In this document: positions 62,592-64,000 of the stretch, piece after piece | Layout of the letters: every line of letters starts with the position of its first letter | Position numbering within the stretch: position 1 is the first letter of the stretch | Program-made: the position numbers and the translations under genes | The notes under the pieces: generated by a model | The model's input: only the letters and a program-made list of their open reading frames with translations | The model's database searches: none | Told to the model about the DNA's origin: nothing | Source: JBQDBK01 sp052090825 | GTDB taxonomy: Bacteria; Bacillota; Clostridia; Tissierellales; Peptoniphilaceae | Reading direction: 5' to 3' | Length of the DNA stretch: 64,000 nt | NCBI GenBank assembly: GCA_052090825.1 | Contig: JBQDBK010000007.1 | Location: 45,147 to 109,146 of the forward strand

Positions 62592-63938
62592 ATGGAGCTT
62601 AATAGTGATGTAAAGAAACGTGATAGTTTTACAGGCAAGTGGGGATTTATACTAGCTTGCATAGGATCAGCGGTAGGGATGGGTAACATTTGGAGATTTC
62701 CAATAATGGTTTCCATATGGGGTGGAATGGATTTTTTAATACCTTATTTTATATGTGTTTTACTTATTGGCTCAACTGGAGTTGTTGAAGAATTTGCACT
62801 TGGGCGTTCAACGGGGGCAGGTCCTATTGGTGCCTTTGGAACCTGTACTGAAGTAAGTAGTGGAAATAGAAAGATAGGGGAAATAATTGGACTTATACCA
62901 ATTTTAGGTTCTTTAGCATTAGCTATTGGATATACAGTTGTTATGGGTTGGATATTTAAATATGCTATTATGGCCTTTAGTGGAGAGCTTTTATCTATGG
63001 GACAGGATATGGATTTGATTGGTGGAACTTTTGGTAAAGTAGCAGCAGACAATATTTTGTGGATAGTTATTGCAGTTATAGTTTCTTTTATAATTATGGC
63101 TATGGGGGTATCTAATGGGATTGAAAAAGCAAATAAGATAATGATGCCAGTTCTTTTCTTTTTATTTGTTGTTTTAGCAATTTATATAGCAACTATTCCA
63201 GGAGCAACTGAAGGCTATAAATATATATTTACTTTAAATCCAGCAAAACTCAAAAATCCTATGCTGTGGATATTTGCTTTTGGGCAAGCTTTCTTTTCTC
63301 TTTCTGTTGCAGGACATGGATCTGTAATTTATGGTTCTTATCTACCAAAAAATGAAGATTTACCAAAGTCAGCTAGAAATGTAGCTTTTCTTGATACTAT
63401 GGCTGCACTTTTAGCGGCAATTGTTATTATTCCAGCTATGGCAGTTGGTGGAGCGCCTCTTGAATCAGGAGGACCAGGGTTAATGTTTATTTGGCTTGTA
63501 AATGTTATAAATGGAATGCCAGCAGCTAGACTTATAGGAGTTGTATTTTTCCTTTGTGTTTTATTTGCAGGAATTAGTTCGATTATAAATTTATATGAAG
63601 CTCCAGTAGCAACCCTACAAGACAATCTTGGAATGAAACGTGTATCTGCTACTGCTGTAATTTTAGTCATAGGTTGTATAGTAGCAATACTAATTCAAGA
63701 AATAACATCAGGATGGATGGACTTTGTTTCAATTTATATTTGTCCACTAGGAGCTTTTTTAGCAGGAACAATGTTCTTCTGGGTTGCAGGTGAAGATTTT
63801 GTAGATTCAGCTGTAAATCAAGGAAGAAAATACGGAAAACCTATCGGTAACTACTTTTTCCCTCTAGGTAAATATTTATATGTTCCTCTTTGCATAGTTG
63901 CATTAATTGCTGGTGCAATTTTTGGTGGTATAGGTTGA
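62592..63938 (+). CDS. Neurotransmitter:sodium symporter-family transporter (amino acid importer)
   Basis: A 448-aa NSS transporter with eleven to twelve helices. The signature GSAVGMGNIWRFP (about 26-38) carries the sodium-binding Gly/Asn/Ala cluster. GQAFFSLSVAGHGSVIYGSYL (about 232-252) and FAGISSIINLYEAPVATL (about 321-338) are helix 6 and 8 elements. GGAGGT precedes the ATG. Bacterial members include the tryptophan transporter TnaT and MhsT; standing just after a tryptophanase-like gene makes tryptophan or another aromatic amino acid the likely substrate. Confidence 0.9.
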   Translation: MELNSDVKKRDSFTGKWGFILACIGSAVGMGNIWRFPIMVSIWGGMDFLIPYFICVLLIGSTGVVEEFALGRSTGAGPIGAFGTCTEVSSGNRKIGEIIGLIPILGSLALAIGYTVVMGWIFKYAIMAFSGELLSMGQDMDLIGGTFGKVAADNILWIVIAVIVSFIIMAMGVSNGIEKANKIMMPVLFFLFVVLAIYIATIPGATEGYKYIFTLNPAKLKNPMLWIFAFGQAFFSLSVAGHGSVIYGSYLPKNEDLPKSARNVAFLDTMAALLAAIVIIPAMAVGGAPLESGGPGLMFIWLVNVINGMPAARLIGVVFFLCVLFAGISSIINLYEAPVATLQDNLGMKRVSATAVILVIGCIVAILIQEITSGWMDFVSIYICPLGAFLAGTMFFWVAGEDFVDSAVNQGRKYGKPIGNYFFPLGKYLYVPLCIVALIAGAIFGGIG

Positions 63939-63958
63939 TATAAAAATTAAAATAAATA

Positions 63959-63996
63959 AAAGTGTCTATTAAATTTAATAGACACTTTTATTTATT
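63959..63996 (+). terminator. Terminator after the symporter gene
   Basis: AAAGTGTCTATTAAA is followed by its complement TTTAATAGACACTTT and T-rich sequence. Confidence 0.92.
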
Positions 63997-64000
63997 TTAA

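Overview
The window is AT-rich DNA from a low-GC, Gram-positive, anaerobic fermenter. The gene set points to Clostridia/Tissierellia, and a Peptoniphilus/Anaerococcus-like organism is my best inference: three-subunit [FeFe] hydrogenase, citrate lyase, tryptophanase-type lyase, PTS-dependent dihydroxyacetone kinase, lipoprotein-anchored ABC transporters and CIRCE control of hsp20. No sequence search was possible, so the genus is not established. I see no rRNA or tRNA gene.

Layout. (1) 1-9650: part of a Tn1549-like integrative conjugative element: AraC regulator, SSB, Maff2, VirB6-like, PrgI, VirB4, NlpC/P60 hydrolase, DUF4315 and a coiled-coil surface protein. (2) About 9641-16044: a type III-A CRISPR-Cas locus that starts abruptly in the middle of csm3. 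cas10, csm2, any cas6 and the first half of csm3 are absent; csm4, csm5, cas1 and cas2 are intact; csm6 carries two frameshifts; an array of 16 clear repeats plus one degenerate repeat follows. The ICE reading frame and csm3 are fused at a point where both sequences read naturally, so this looks like a deletion or rearrangement that removed the interference head of the system. (3) 16579-20608: a cupin protein and a ProVWX-type glycine betaine transporter. (4) 20646-24580: HydABC-type [FeFe] hydrogenase operon. (5) 25126-28115: small membrane protein, TetR regulator and DhaLMK. (6) 28164-30375: TetR gene with identical-type palindromes on both sides and three membrane proteins. (7) 30407-38499: a possible small RNA, NhaC-like antiporter, ABC-F protein, a frameshifted membrane protein, thioredoxin-like protein, Hsp20 with CIRCE, exonuclease III and aldehyde dehydrogenase. 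(8) 38809-43731: UgpBAEC-like glycerol-3-phosphate transporter (ugpC frameshifted) with a glycerophosphodiesterase. (9) 43947-49949: YczE-like protein, LysR, citXDEF, GntR. (10) 50005-51362: a graveyard of pantothenate genes (panC, panD, BASS transporter, all broken). (11) 51856-56621: hydroxyacid dehydrogenase, ArsC-like protein, a fluoride riboswitch controlling a cation/proton antiporter, thiamine-binding protein, SppA, RDD protein. (12) 56620-63996: YhgE/Pip protein, nucleoside phosphorylase-like protein, lipoprotein, tryptophanase-like lyase and NSS symporter.

Together the chromosomal part describes amino-acid and glycerol-lipid scavenging with hydrogen as an electron sink: tryptophan import and lysis, glycerophosphodiester import and cleavage, dihydroxyacetone phosphorylation, and citrate cleavage. 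The main surprises are the decapitated type III-A locus, its decaying csm6 and array, the lost pantothenate pathway, and an unusual number of broken genes for one window.
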